Shown piece after piece: positions 31,001-37,957 of a stretch of DNA of 38,500 nucleotides. The position numbers and the translations under genes are program-made. Under the pieces are notes generated by a model. The model worked only from the letters and a program-made list of their open reading frames with translations. It searched no databases and was not told the origin of the DNA. How positions within the stretch are numbered: the stretch's first letter is position 1; the number at the start of each line of letters is the position of its first letter. The DNA is from Mesostigma viride (taxonomy: Eukaryota; Streptophyta; Mesostigmatophyceae; Mesostigmatales; Mesostigmataceae): assembly GCA_009746045.1 (NCBI GenBank), contig RPFO01000418.1:2625334-2663833 (forward strand). Direction: 5' to 3'.

Positions 31001-33266
31001 ATTCCAAGTGATGGGGTGTGGGACTAGCGACATAACGATGTGGGTTTGGGGCAACTTTTCGGCATGCCCTCGCGCACACAGGCAACTTGTCGGCATGCCC
31101 TCGCGCACGCAGGCAAGTTGTTGGCATGCCCTCGCGCACACAGGCAACTTGTCGGCATGCCCTCGCGCACGCAGGCAAGTTGTTGGCATGCCCTCGCGCA
31201 CACAGGCCGTTTGTCAGCACCCTTGGAAACACGTCCACGTCCATGCTGGCAGCAGGCAACACCACAAGAACGGGATGGCTGGCAGCAGGCAACACGACAA
31301 GAACGGGATTGCTACCAGCCGGCAACACCAGAAGAACGGGATTGCTACCAGCCGGCAACACCACAAGAACGGGATTGCTACCAGCCGGCAACACCACAAG
31401 AACGGGATTGCTACCAGCCGGCAACACCACAAGAACGGGATTGCTACCAGCCGGCAACACCACAAGAACGGGATTGCTAGCAGCAGCAGGCAACACCACA
31501 AGAACGGGATGGCTGGCAGCAGGCAACACCACAAGAACGGGATTGCTAGCAGCAGCAGGCAACACCACAAGAACGGGATGGCTGGCAGCAGGCAACACCA
31601 CAAGAACGGGATTGCTAGCAGCAGCAGGCAACACCACAAGAACGGGATTGCTACCAGCCGGCAACACCACAAGAACGGGATTGCTACCAGCCGGCAACAC
31701 CACAAGAACGGGATTGCTAGCAGCAGAAGGCAACACGACAAGAACGGGATTGCCAGCAGCAGGCAACACCACAAGAACGGGATTGCCAGCAGCAGGCAAC
31801 ACGACAAGAACGGGATGGCTGGCAGCAGGCAACACGACAAGAACGGGATGGCTGGCAGCAGGCAACACGACAAGAACGGGATTGCCAGCAGCAGGCAACA
31901 CGACAAGAACGGGATTGCCAGCAGCAGGCAGCACGACAAGAACGGGATGGCCAGCAGCAGCAGGCAACACGACAAGAACGGGATGGCTGGCAGCAGGCAA
32001 CACGACAAGAACGGGATCGCTAGCAGCAGGCAACACGACAAGAACGGGATTGCCAGCAGCAGGCAGCACGACCAGAACGGGATGGCTAGCAGCAGGCAGC
32101 ACGACAAGAACGGGATTGCTACGAGCAGGCAACACGACCGGAAACAGTGAAGTAAGCTGACCCCCCTTGGCATCACCAAGTGACGCACTGGGGTGCTCAC
32201 ATGACTCCGTGACCAAGCAACCAAGCGACGCACTGGGGTGCTCCCATGACTCCGTGACCAAGCAGCCAAGCGACGCACTGGGGTGCTCCCATGACTCCGT
32301 GACCAAGCAGCCAAGCGACGCACTGGGGTGCTCCCATGACTCCGTGACCAAGCAGCCATGCGACGCACTGGGGTGCTCCCATGACTCCGTGACCAAGCAG
32401 CCAAGCGACGCACTGGGGTGCTCCCATGACTCCGTGACCAAGCAACCAAGTGACGCACTGGGTGAGATGCTCAGGGAATCAACCGCTGTCCGGTTCCGCT
32501 GAATTCTTGCAAGCGGGCTTTGCAAAAGGACAGCCTGTAGGTGGTACCTATACCCACGACCGTGTTTCAAGGTTGGGATGCAGCCTACGAAAGTACGCTG
32601 TTGGACTGAATTGCAGATTTTGCGTAGTACAGCTGCCGTTGCCAATCAACTTGCAGCCAAATTTTGGCACGGCCCGTGTCTTTGAATGACCAATTACAGA
32701 CGAATAGCAAAAGCACGGCAATCCAGCTAGGTATGAATATGCCTTGCAAACATACCAATATATTCTTCAAAAAGTTAAGCTGTAAAGACCTTCCCCAAAA
32801 GCGCGCGTGGACATGTGCAGGTGGACAACTTGGACAGCTACCACGTGGCATCATCACCGCATGACTTTACGAACTTCGGCCTTAACTTACCGATATGGTC
32901 GTCGTCAAGGCCCCCGTCCTTAAGCACGTGATAGGCATGGCAAACATCGGCCTGCACGTGACAGATTGTCAGGCACATCGGACAACGCCGCACGCGCGCA
33001 AGTACACCCGGGGTTAATGGCCAAGAGCGCTGGCAAGCCCGCCTCACTGCGGCTGCTATGCGATCTAAGAACCTGAGCTTTAAGGTGATATCGGGTACCT
33101 GATGCCTGTAGTTTCCCCATCCGTTCGAACCAGCCACCAACAGCGCCCAATGAACGCCATCGAGGCGGGGAAAACCTGGCGCGGGTCTAGCTGTTATCGG
33201 CAGAGTTGCGCAGAGAAAAACACAGAGGACCGATGACGGGATGAAGGAGAATTGCACACGCGTCAT
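19067..33266 (-). CDS. VPE: Vacuolar processing enzyme / legumain (peptidase C13), 11 exons
   Basis: Exons are 33099-33266, 32891-32951, 30242-30317, 28883-29117, 27905-27967, 26970-27051, 25318-25435, 23168-23277, 21439-21500, 19947-20291 and 19067-19384. All phases agree, giving 545 aa. It is a vacuolar/lysosomal cysteine protease that cuts after Asn or Asp and matures other vacuolar proteins. A signal peptide is at 1-26. The catalytic domain (about 38-320) has [11 protein letters not shown] (N48, R54, H55), [34 protein letters not shown] (H165), YIEACESGS (C208), [21 protein letters not shown] and GSHAMQYG. The dyad is H165/C208. The C-terminal prodomain holds VQQRDAELL (389-397), QPLVDDW and [11 protein letters not shown]...FANLCNAG. 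An Asp/Ala/Ser-rich linker (about 326-388) is longer than usual and includes DDEDDNNG, a possible self-cleavage site. The last exon could instead start at a CTGCAG acceptor 39 nt downstream. Confidence 0.95.
19385..19946 (-). other. Legumain intron 10
   Basis: The donor is GGCG|GTGCGT and the acceptor CGCGCAG. It contains two copies of GTGTGATGGTGCGTGGC or GCGTGATGGTGCGTGGC (near 19533 and 19603) and three GGAGTGCCACAA-type units near 19795-19822, but no long array. Confidence 0.6.
20938..21400 (-). repeat. Two extra partial copies of legumain exon 9 with its donor
   Basis: Exon 9 ends GACCAGAACACCGGGCAG|GTAACA. A second copy of this end, GACCAGAACGCCGAACAG then GTAACG, lies 70 bp further into the intron (21364-21399). 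A third, GACTACTTTGGGGACCAG...CACCGGCCAG then GTATCA, lies at 20938-20972. Similarity runs on into the intron in each case (GTTTGTGG; GTGGGGGAAGTGGACAGGTG). The second copy lost the upstream part of the exon. None of the extra copies has an acceptor I can see. Confidence 0.85.
21005..21310. repeat. AT-rich minisatellite in legumain intron 9
   Basis: Irregular units of AATATATAATATAAACT and AATCAATATATAAT, with ACATACAATACATAATA inserts, repeat across 300 bp that are almost pure A/T with single C. It sits between copies two and three of the exon 9 end, in a gene whose exons are GC-rich. Confidence 0.93.
22349..22444. repeat. 24-bp tandem repeat with an internal palindrome, four copies
   Basis: GATAGCTATC, a perfect 10-bp palindrome, recurs at 22351, 22375, 22399 and 22423, each followed by CTGTGCAACCCCAC. 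The period is exactly 24 bp. Located in legumain intron 8. Confidence 0.95.
22813..22895. repeat. TTAA/ATTA tetranucleotide repeat
   Basis: Two blocks of TTAATTAATTAAT-type sequence are separated by a second copy of the flanking CACAGTCCCCGTGA / CGCAGTCTACGTGA. Located in legumain intron 8. Confidence 0.85.
22920..23167 (-). repeat. Repeated copies of the legumain exon 8 donor region
   Basis: Exon 8 ends CGCCATGCAGTACG|GTGGGTGG. Read on the same strand, CGCCATGCAGGACGGTGGGT follows 32 nt later. Then come GCGATGCAGTATGATGTGTG, two units with CATGATGGGTGGGCCGATGG-like sequence, and CGCCATGCGGTAGGGTATGT near 22930. At least three copies keep a usable GTGGGT or GTATGT donor. Confidence 0.75.
24011..24672. 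repeat. 51/57-bp minisatellite, about 12 copies
   Basis: Units contain CACACACGGCCACCGTGGAA, CGTGCAGGTGGCGTGCTTCA and TGACCACCACG. Four copies carry an extra 6 bp (CGCTAC), giving 57 bp. Both lengths are multiples of three, so frames over 200 codons stay open on both strands. It lies in legumain intron 7 and codes for nothing recognisable. Confidence 0.96.
25183..25256. repeat. Dispersed 74-bp repeat, copy 2
   Basis: Nearly identical to 11946-12019 in the glyoxalase gene. It lies in legumain intron 7, about 60 nt before the end of exon 7. Flanks on both sides are unrelated between the two copies, and no terminal inverted repeats are visible. Confidence 0.9.
25705..25995. repeat. 53-bp minisatellite, five copies
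   Basis: AAGTTTATGG recurs at 25752, 25805, 25858, 25911 and 25964, exactly 53 bp apart. Units include GGGCGGGAGGAGGAAGGAGA and CTAAAGCGGG. Located in legumain intron 6 and pyrimidine-rich on the gene's sense strand. Confidence 0.95.
26085..26190. repeat. 15-bp tandem repeat (AACTATACCATCCGT)
   Basis: About six 15-bp units, the first slightly altered (TTATATACCATCCGT). Located in legumain intron 6. Confidence 0.93.
26727..26969 (-). repeat. 60-bp repeats containing the legumain exon 6 donor, plus CA run
   Basis: Exon 6 ends AATATCTACGTAGCCACAG|GTGGGTG. On the same strand, three 60-bp units follow that each contain AATAT(G/T)... GTTGCCACAGG(C/T)GTGG(G/A)TGG and CGCATGTGGTCACTATAG. A more diverged first unit joins directly to the exon. 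A 24-nt CA run closes the array at 26727-26750. Confidence 0.85.
27085..27280. repeat. 32-bp tandem repeat, six copies, next to the exon 6 acceptor
   Basis: GCGCACGGATGGGGCT recurs at 27085, 27117, 27149 and onward, 32 bp apart. Copies alternate GGGAATGTGGG and GGGAATGAGGG. The array ends 33 nt upstream of the exon 6 acceptor (CCGCACAG at 27052). Confidence 0.95.
27636..27758. repeat. AT-rich 15-16-bp repeat (TACTATAGAATACATA)
   Basis: Six to seven units with small length changes, in legumain intron 5. Confidence 0.88.
28161..28328. repeat. 29-bp tandem repeat, about six copies
   Basis: Units are GACAAAGGGCGCACGTAGGC then AAACCAAGC. Two alternating subtypes (CGTAGGCAAACC and CACAGGCAAAG) suggest duplication of a two-unit block. 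Located in legumain intron 4. Confidence 0.94.
29136..29372. repeat. Degenerate 22-26-bp repeat abutting the exon 4 acceptor
   Basis: Imperfect units of AATAAAGGTGGAA(A/T)AGGT and TTAGTAAATGTGGAATAG. On the legumain strand they are T/C-rich (TTCCACCTTTA) and run to about 19 nt from the exon 4 acceptor GGCCCCAG, so they act as its polypyrimidine tract. Confidence 0.85.
29373..30237. other. Unique part of legumain intron 3
   Basis: No gene or strong array. Short tandem copies of CACCCTGTGCA (29755-29805) and AAGGAACAAACGAACAAATA-like units (30116-30195) occur. Confidence 0.5.
30476..30840. repeat. 39-bp minisatellite, nine copies
   Basis: Units are GTGCAAGGGTAGGGGCACGC then AACGCCACGTAACAACCAA. 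CACGTAAC/CACATAAC is the main variation. Located in legumain intron 2. The period keeps long frames open. Confidence 0.96.
31056..31216. repeat. 31-bp tandem repeat, five to six copies
   Basis: GGCATGCCCTCGCGCAC recurs at 31061, 31092, 31123 and onward, with alternating ACAGGCAACTTGTC and GCAGGCAAGTTGTT halves. This gives a 62-bp higher-order unit. Located in legumain intron 2. Confidence 0.95.
31240..32158. repeat. 33/36-bp minisatellite, about 28 copies
   Basis: Units are GGCAACACCACAAGAACGGG then ATTGCTACCAGCC, with GCTGGCAGCA, GCTAGCAGCAGCA and GCCAGCAGCA subtypes that cluster in runs. 36-bp copies carry one extra CAG. Both lengths are multiples of three. Located in legumain intron 2. 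Confidence 0.96.
32165..32466. repeat. 45-bp minisatellite, about six to seven copies
   Basis: Units contain CAAGCGACGCACTGGGGTGC, TCCCATGACTCCGTGAC and CAAGCAGC. The last of four arrays packed into legumain intron 2. Confidence 0.95.
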
Positions 33267-34637
33267 CTCGGAATTGCTACGATTGTCGCTTTCACGAGAC
33301 TTCGGCGCTGCTTTTGTTGTGAATTTCCTGTATGCGTTGCTGGCTGTACGAAAATACCCCGTAGCGGTAACCTTTATCGTAATCGAGCTCGAACCACTGC
33401 CCCGTGGGTCTTTTTACAAACCAGTCTATAAACCCACAAAAGCAATCTGCCTGTCCAAGGCCGTGTAGCCGAATCGCTTTTTATCGGCCATCAGTCCAGT
33501 AGGCAGTAGGAAAGTATTACCCTAATATTTCATAGCGATGATCATTATAAGCACGGATTTACGATCGATCAAGCCCTCCACTGAGCAGGATTGAACTTTA
33601 GTGGGCCTAGTTCACGAGCTCAGATTTCAGAATCACCATTCACTCAGGAGGCTAGGTAATGCGAATCTTTATTGGAATGAGTATTGGACTCAGGACAGGC
33701 TCAGGATTGGACTGACATCATAATATCCTGACATGACTGCGGAGGACTTGGGCTGCTTTCTTCAGCTGCTAACGCGTGTACAGTCGTTTGCCACGTGCCG
33801 CTCGTCAGTCAGTCTGTGGCTGTCCTACCTACCGTTTTGGCCTTGACTCACAAATATTATTACTGTCTTTTAGTTGAGTTGAGTTGAGTTTATTCCCGCG
33901 CCGGTGGTCCGACAGGGTTATTGTTAGTGAAACTGTCTGGGAGGTGTATGGTGGCGGTTGGCCGGTCTACATGGCTATACAGCCGGGATCGTAAGCTGAC
34001 AATGAGTTCATACACAGTTCTCAAAATGGCCCTCTTCAACTTGAATGTTGAATTACCGTGTTCATCTGATTCATTTTCTTTGTTTTTTTGGCGATCGACA
34101 GATCCAGCTGACCGGGATTTGTTAGTACTTCGAGCAGTTCGCCGATGCGTTCAATCCTTCGACCTCCGACTCCTCCTTTCGTTCTTCTCGACGGACATTA
34201 GTTTCACAAAATGCGGAGGAGCCCGCAGACAAGTAATAATGACAAGTGGGGCATATTCATAGTAGCTTCGTGTTCAGGGGTTAGCGAAATTGTTCGACCA
34301 TACGCTGAGGCCTTCTCGCGCAAGGGTCATGGCAAAGTTGACAAGTGTTGCCCCCCGAATCAAGGTTTATCCCAGCCGTTTCCCCGTAGCTCGTGAATGC
34401 TTCTTACTGTACCACCTGGCCATGCAAGACATCCTCGCCGGGTTCACGGAGTAATAGCAATTTTCTGGAGCAATAGCAATTTTCTGCTAGGGACGGGCGA
34501 CGGCGGCACATGCCGGCTGAACCAGATCATCATCACACCTGCCGCAGCCGCCGGTTCATTCTGACCTGGCCGCATATCACCCTCCCATTGCCCGGTGGCC
34601 GCTGGTTCTTCTCTGCGCCGCCCGCCCCTGGCCGCTA
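33267..34637. other. Upstream region of the legumain gene; no further gene seen
   Basis: The legumain promoter must lie just above 33266 (minus strand), but I see no clear TATA box. A short GAGTT repeat (TTGAGTTGAGTTGAGTT, about 33873-33892) and a TAGCAATTTTCTGG/CTAG direct duplication (34447-34485) are the only repeats. A 113-codon frame at 33921-34262 has no recognisable features. The composition is ordinary. Confidence 0.5.
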
Positions 34638-34679
34638 CCCCCCCCCCCCCCCCCCCTTATTGTTACGTCGCGTAACAAT
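34638..34679. other. Run of 19 C followed by a perfect hairpin
   Basis: Positions 34638-34656 are all C. ATTGTTACG (34659-34667), TCG and CGTAACAAT (34671-34679) follow, a perfect 9-bp inverted repeat with a 3-nt loop. This marks the left edge of a stretch with different composition and gene content. Confidence 0.8.
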
Positions 34680-34777
34680 TCGTTGTAGTTACGGACGTAA
34701 ATTAGGTCTTTTGCCTCGGTTGTCCCTAGGTTTACGTGTAGCTCCTACCGGGACACTATTGTCCTCGTAACAGTACC

Positions 34778-35377
34778 GTGGTACATTGGGTGCCTTTGGG
34801 GCGCCGCGCCGCGTACTTTACTAGTGGTCCTGATCCTTTGGTGGAATGTAGTGGACCAGCGTGCATCAGTAGATGTAGTGGACCAGCGTGCATCTGTAGG
34901 CGAGGGCCATGTCGGCCCGAGCGTGTTGGACCGTTGGTGACCATTTATGCATGTTCTACCCCTCGTGTGTGCACTCGGCGTGTGTTAAATGAATTAACAC
35001 ATATAGGCTTGGGTCACGGCAGTGTAGTTGTGTTTCCTTCCTCTATTCCTGGAGTAAACGGGTTGTGTAAATGGCCTATGGCGTATTACAGTAACACTTA
35101 CGTTAATGCATTGAGATCTGGATCGTCTCGTTCGTCTTTCGCTAGAGGTTTAACTAGAGGAGGCTTGACTAGTTTAGGTAGCATCAGGCCAGGTAGAGGT
35201 AGAGGTAGTGGTAGATACCCGCGGCGTAACAATGGACTCGGAGGAATTTTAGGTAGAGAACCAGACGACGATCCCCTGCAACATACGTCATTGAATCAAC
35301 CCTTCCGCGTCCGGGAAAATGAAGACGACACCTACTTGACAGGTAATGGGCGGGTCGCCTGCAAGCTGGGAGGGTAG
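34778..35377 (+). CDS. Hypothetical Arg/Gly-rich protein, possible first ORF of an inserted element
   Basis: The frame is open for 199 codons. A shorter start at 35078 (MAYYSNTYVN...) gives 99 aa and seems more likely, because the part before it is repeat-containing: GTAGTGGACCAGCGTGCATC occurs twice, near 34849 and 34876. The 99-aa form is basic, with RGLTRGG and PGRGRGSGRYPRR, then an acidic stretch (REPDDD). It looks like a nucleic-acid-binding, disordered protein. I recognise no family. It lies 380 nt before the next ORF on the same strand. Confidence 0.35.
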   Translation: MVHWVPLGRRAAYFTSGPDPLVECSGPACISRCSGPACICRRGPCRPERVGPLVTIYACSTPRVCTRRVLNELTHIGLGHGSVVVFPSSIPGVNGLCKWPMAYYSNTYVNALRSGSSRSSFARGLTRGGLTSLGSIRPGRGRGSGRYPRRNNGLGGILGREPDDDPLQHTSLNQPFRVRENEDDTYLTGNGRVACKLGG

Positions 35378-35757
35378 TGCTGCCCGATTCGGGACACGCC
35401 CTCCTAGAAGATAGACCTGCTCGAAGCGGAAAATCCTTTTATAGATAGCTCCTTTTCCTCGTTTCGTTTTCCTGAGACATGTGGCCTGCTGTCGTAGATA
35501 GGTGATGGTTTTGGTCCTACGATAGAGAGACGACTAGCGTCTCGTAGATTACACTTTTCTGCATTCTTGCCTGCGTGTATTTAGACGACCCATCGCCAGA
35601 CGCAGAATCCTTGAAACCGGATACTTACGACCACCTGGCGCTGGAAACCTCGTCCCTGCGTGCGTCGTCAATCTGGTTCGGTTTCAGACACTCGAGATAA
35701 GTCGCCTTCCCCTCGTTCTCCTTATTTGACTACTCAAGACCTACCAGGTGCGTTAAC

Positions 35758-36162
35758 ATGAGCCAGCGACGTCCTTTTCCTGCTCCTTCTCATTCGACTA
35801 GTAATAATAGTTTAGCGAAGTATTACGTTGTTATTACCCCTCAATGGGCATCTATTTTCTTATCGTGGGCCGATGCTAGGAAGTTCGTTCAGTCACGTGC
35901 TTATAACGTCTCCAAATATAAGAAGTTTATGTCCTTTGAAGAAGCTCAGACCTACCTCTTAAAGCATAGTGAATCAGATTTGGGTCTCCATGCTCGCCCT
36001 TCTCCTCATGCTCGTCCTGCAGTAGATAGTCTTGTTTTTGTTACACCACCTCCATCTCCTCCTTCGTCTCCCCCTAAACGGGCTGCATCCTCATCTAGCT
36101 TAGACACGCCTCTCACCTTAGAGTTCGGTTCCCTATCCATTACGGTTGCTAAAAAGGATTGA
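35758..36162 (+). CDS. RNase H1 N-terminal (hybrid-binding/viroplasmin) domain protein
   Basis: 134 aa. Residues 21-68 match the small domain at the N terminus of eukaryotic RNase H1, also present in caulimovirus viroplasmin (PF01693): YYVV at 22-25, an IFLSW core with W37, ADARKFV, then YKKFMSFEEA at 54-63. In RNase H1 the Trp and the aromatic-Lys-Lys contact the RNA/DNA hybrid, and W37 and Y54-K55-K56 sit in those places. No RNase H catalytic domain follows. The rest is a Pro/Ser-rich tail (SPPPSPPSSPPK-like). Alone, this domain is known from virus- or transposon-linked genes, so a role in binding RNA or RNA/DNA in an inserted element is an inference. It ends 123 nt before the next ORF, in the same frame. 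Confidence 0.65.
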   Translation: MSQRRPFPAPSHSTSNNSLAKYYVVITPQWASIFLSWADARKFVQSRAYNVSKYKKFMSFEEAQTYLLKHSESDLGLHARPSPHARPAVDSLVFVTPPPSPPSSPPKRAASSSSLDTPLTLEFGSLSITVAKKD

Positions 36163-36285
36163 TTTAAATTGTTTCCTTCTTTAGGACACTAAAAGCTTTT
36201 TCCTTTCTTTCCTTGCCTTAACTTAGGCCTTGTCCTTTTTCCTAGTTGCTTTCAGTTAGAGTCCTAATCATTTACTTAATTAAAA

Positions 36286-37023
36286 ATGGATCCAGTGGGT
36301 GGTAATATGTCGCCTATACCTAACAACACTCCTACTATGAATAATAATAATAATAATACTAACAACAATAACAACAATCGTGGTAACCGACGGGACTCAC
36401 TTGAAACGGTGCACCATCTCACTCCTCAAGGTAACTTGCGTACCTCACCTCCTTCTCCTGTTACTGGTGGTCGCCGTCGTCCCTCACTTACCCCTCCTAC
36501 CTATGAACAACGTATGCATGTCAGATTTAGTGATGACCCTTCCCTTACCCTGAACCAGGCCCCTGCCCCTCCTGCAACCTTGGCTCAACCCCCCAGCAGG
36601 TCCTCACTAACTAACAATGTTGCTAGGCCTCCTTCCCACCCTGTGCCTTCCATGCCTGCTTTTAACACGGGTCGTGCATCTGCCCCTGTCGGCCCTTCTG
36701 GACGCCCTAGTGCAGTTCCCTTTTACCCACCTGCTTCCTGGTCCTACCCTGAGACGGCCTATGAGGCAGCCCAGGTCCCTACCCGTGTGGCTGATTTAGA
36801 AGTTAATAGTGATTTCAGCACCATGCCTCTAGATGATAGAAATTATGATCATTTTGCCTATTCCTCTCTTCGTGAGCAATATACTGTCCCCTTCTCTTAT
36901 GGGCACCAGCCTGAAACGGTGGCCCCTTCTAGACCCCTACCCAAGACTTTTCCTCTTCCTTCCTTCTATCCCGCTTATGTAGCAGTGGAAGATAGTGGCC
37001 CGATGGGAAAAACTGACTCTTAA
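36286..37023 (+). CDS. Pro/Ser/Asn-rich disordered protein, Gag-like candidate
   Basis: 245 aa starting MDPVGGNMSP at an ATG in an AT-rich leader (TTAATTAAAAATGG). Residues 18-33 are nearly all Asn. The remainder is rich in Pro, Ser, Thr and Arg and ends in an aromatic stretch (NYDHFAYSSLREQYTVPFSY). I recognise no fold. The position after the hybrid-binding protein, on the same strand and with similar A/T-ending codons, suggests a shared element. The stop falls at the very start of a 129-bp direct repeat. The -1 frame is open across that repeat and would add LRSLSSQEDQHLIEYNKW-like sequence, so a frameshift or a truncated C terminus is possible. Confidence 0.45.
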   Translation: MDPVGGNMSPIPNNTPTMNNNNNNTNNNNNNRGNRRDSLETVHHLTPQGNLRTSPPSPVTGGRRRPSLTPPTYEQRMHVRFSDDPSLTLNQAPAPPATLAQPPSRSSLTNNVARPPSHPVPSMPAFNTGRASAPVGPSGRPSAVPFYPPASWSYPETAYEAAQVPTRVADLEVNSDFSTMPLDDRNYDHFAYSSLREQYTVPFSYGHQPETVAPSRPLPKTFPLPSFYPAYVAVEDSGPMGKTDS

Positions 37024-37148
37024 GATCACTCAGCTCCCAAGAAGACCAGCATTTGATTGAATACAATAAGTGGAGCCCTGCCACAAATGCAGCAGTTAAC
37101 AGTGGCCTTAAGGTTTCTCAATCCGCACGCGGAAGCAAGAAGCCTCCA
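37020..37148 (+). repeat. Perfect 129-bp direct repeat, copy 1
   Basis: From TTAAGATCACTCAGCTCC to AGAAGCCTCCA, identical base for base to 37778-37906. The length is 43 codons and one frame is fully open. Weak similarity (GAAAAACTGACTCTTAAG versus GAAAACCGATTAAG) reaches a few bases further left. The right flanks are unrelated. Confidence 0.97.
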
Positions 37149-37777
37149 GGGTGGGAGGGAGGGGAAAGAAACAATTGCGGATCATTGCCTGCCTAGCTTG
37201 CTTAAGGCATGGCCCGCCGACACACAAGCTGACATCATCCTAAATGAATTAACACCGGCATGCGTCACACACCGGCCTGAACAGTGCTGAAAACGCCACT
37301 ACAAACAGCGTGGCCACGCACCCCCAGGCTAGTGCGTTAACCGTACAGGTAGTTGTACAAGGTTCCCAAGACTGACAAACATAAAACGCGCCCATCGACC
37401 CCTTGGGCCGGTCCGAATCCACTTTACAATAATTAATCACGACTCACTAAATAACCCAAATCAGCCAAAGATTCGGTAAGCAACCAGCCGACCCTACAGG
37501 TCCCCACTTAACCTCAGCTGGTGCAACCAAACACGAATCTTTGCAAGTGAAGTCGTATAAAACCTACAATTAATTTTCTCGGACCGCTAATTAATAGCCA
37601 CCGACCCTTATAAACAACCGGGTCATCCAAGGAAAATTCGGGCGAGCAGGAAACCCTTTGTACAAATCGAATTAGTCAGCCCATGTCGCAGACAGCCTTC
37701 CACATCCAGGCCAAGGCATGGCGGCCTTATCTTTCCCGCATGCGTTAATTAAACTATCTATATTCAGAGAAAACCGA
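37149..37777. other. Spacer between the direct repeats
   Basis: No recognisable gene. The sequence is A/C-rich on the plus strand and looks non-coding. Nothing in it matches a transposase or reverse transcriptase. Confidence 0.5.
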
Positions 37778-37906
37778 TTAAGATCACTCAGCTCCCAAGA
37801 AGACCAGCATTTGATTGAATACAATAAGTGGAGCCCTGCCACAAATGCAGCAGTTAACAGTGGCCTTAAGGTTTCTCAATCCGCACGCGGAAGCAAGAAG
37901 CCTCCA
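37778..37906 (+). repeat. Perfect 129-bp direct repeat, copy 2
   Basis: Second copy, 758 bp after the first. Here the frame reading SLSSQEDQHLIEYNKW is open from an ATG at 37718 to a stop at 37955-37957 (79 codons) and continues past the repeat as PNYPPLAPTPLRR. This copy may be the original C-terminal coding segment and copy 1 the duplicate, or the reverse. Confidence 0.97.
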
Positions 37907-37957
37907 CCCAATTACCCCCCCCTGGCGCCAACCCCATTGCGCCGATTAAACTCATGA

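Noticed and set aside
30480-32645. 721-codon minus-strand frame and overlapping repeats of 350-400 codons
   Set aside because: It runs through four different arrays with periods of mostly 3n and lies inside legumain intron 2.
33921-34262. 113-codon plus-strand frame
   Set aside because: No domain, no composition bias typical of a gene, and no supporting neighbours.
37003-37023. Programmed -1 frameshift at GGGAAAA before the stop of the Asn/Pro-rich ORF
   Set aside because: A -1 slip there would run at once into TGA (37014-37016), so it cannot give access to the open -1 frame of the repeat.
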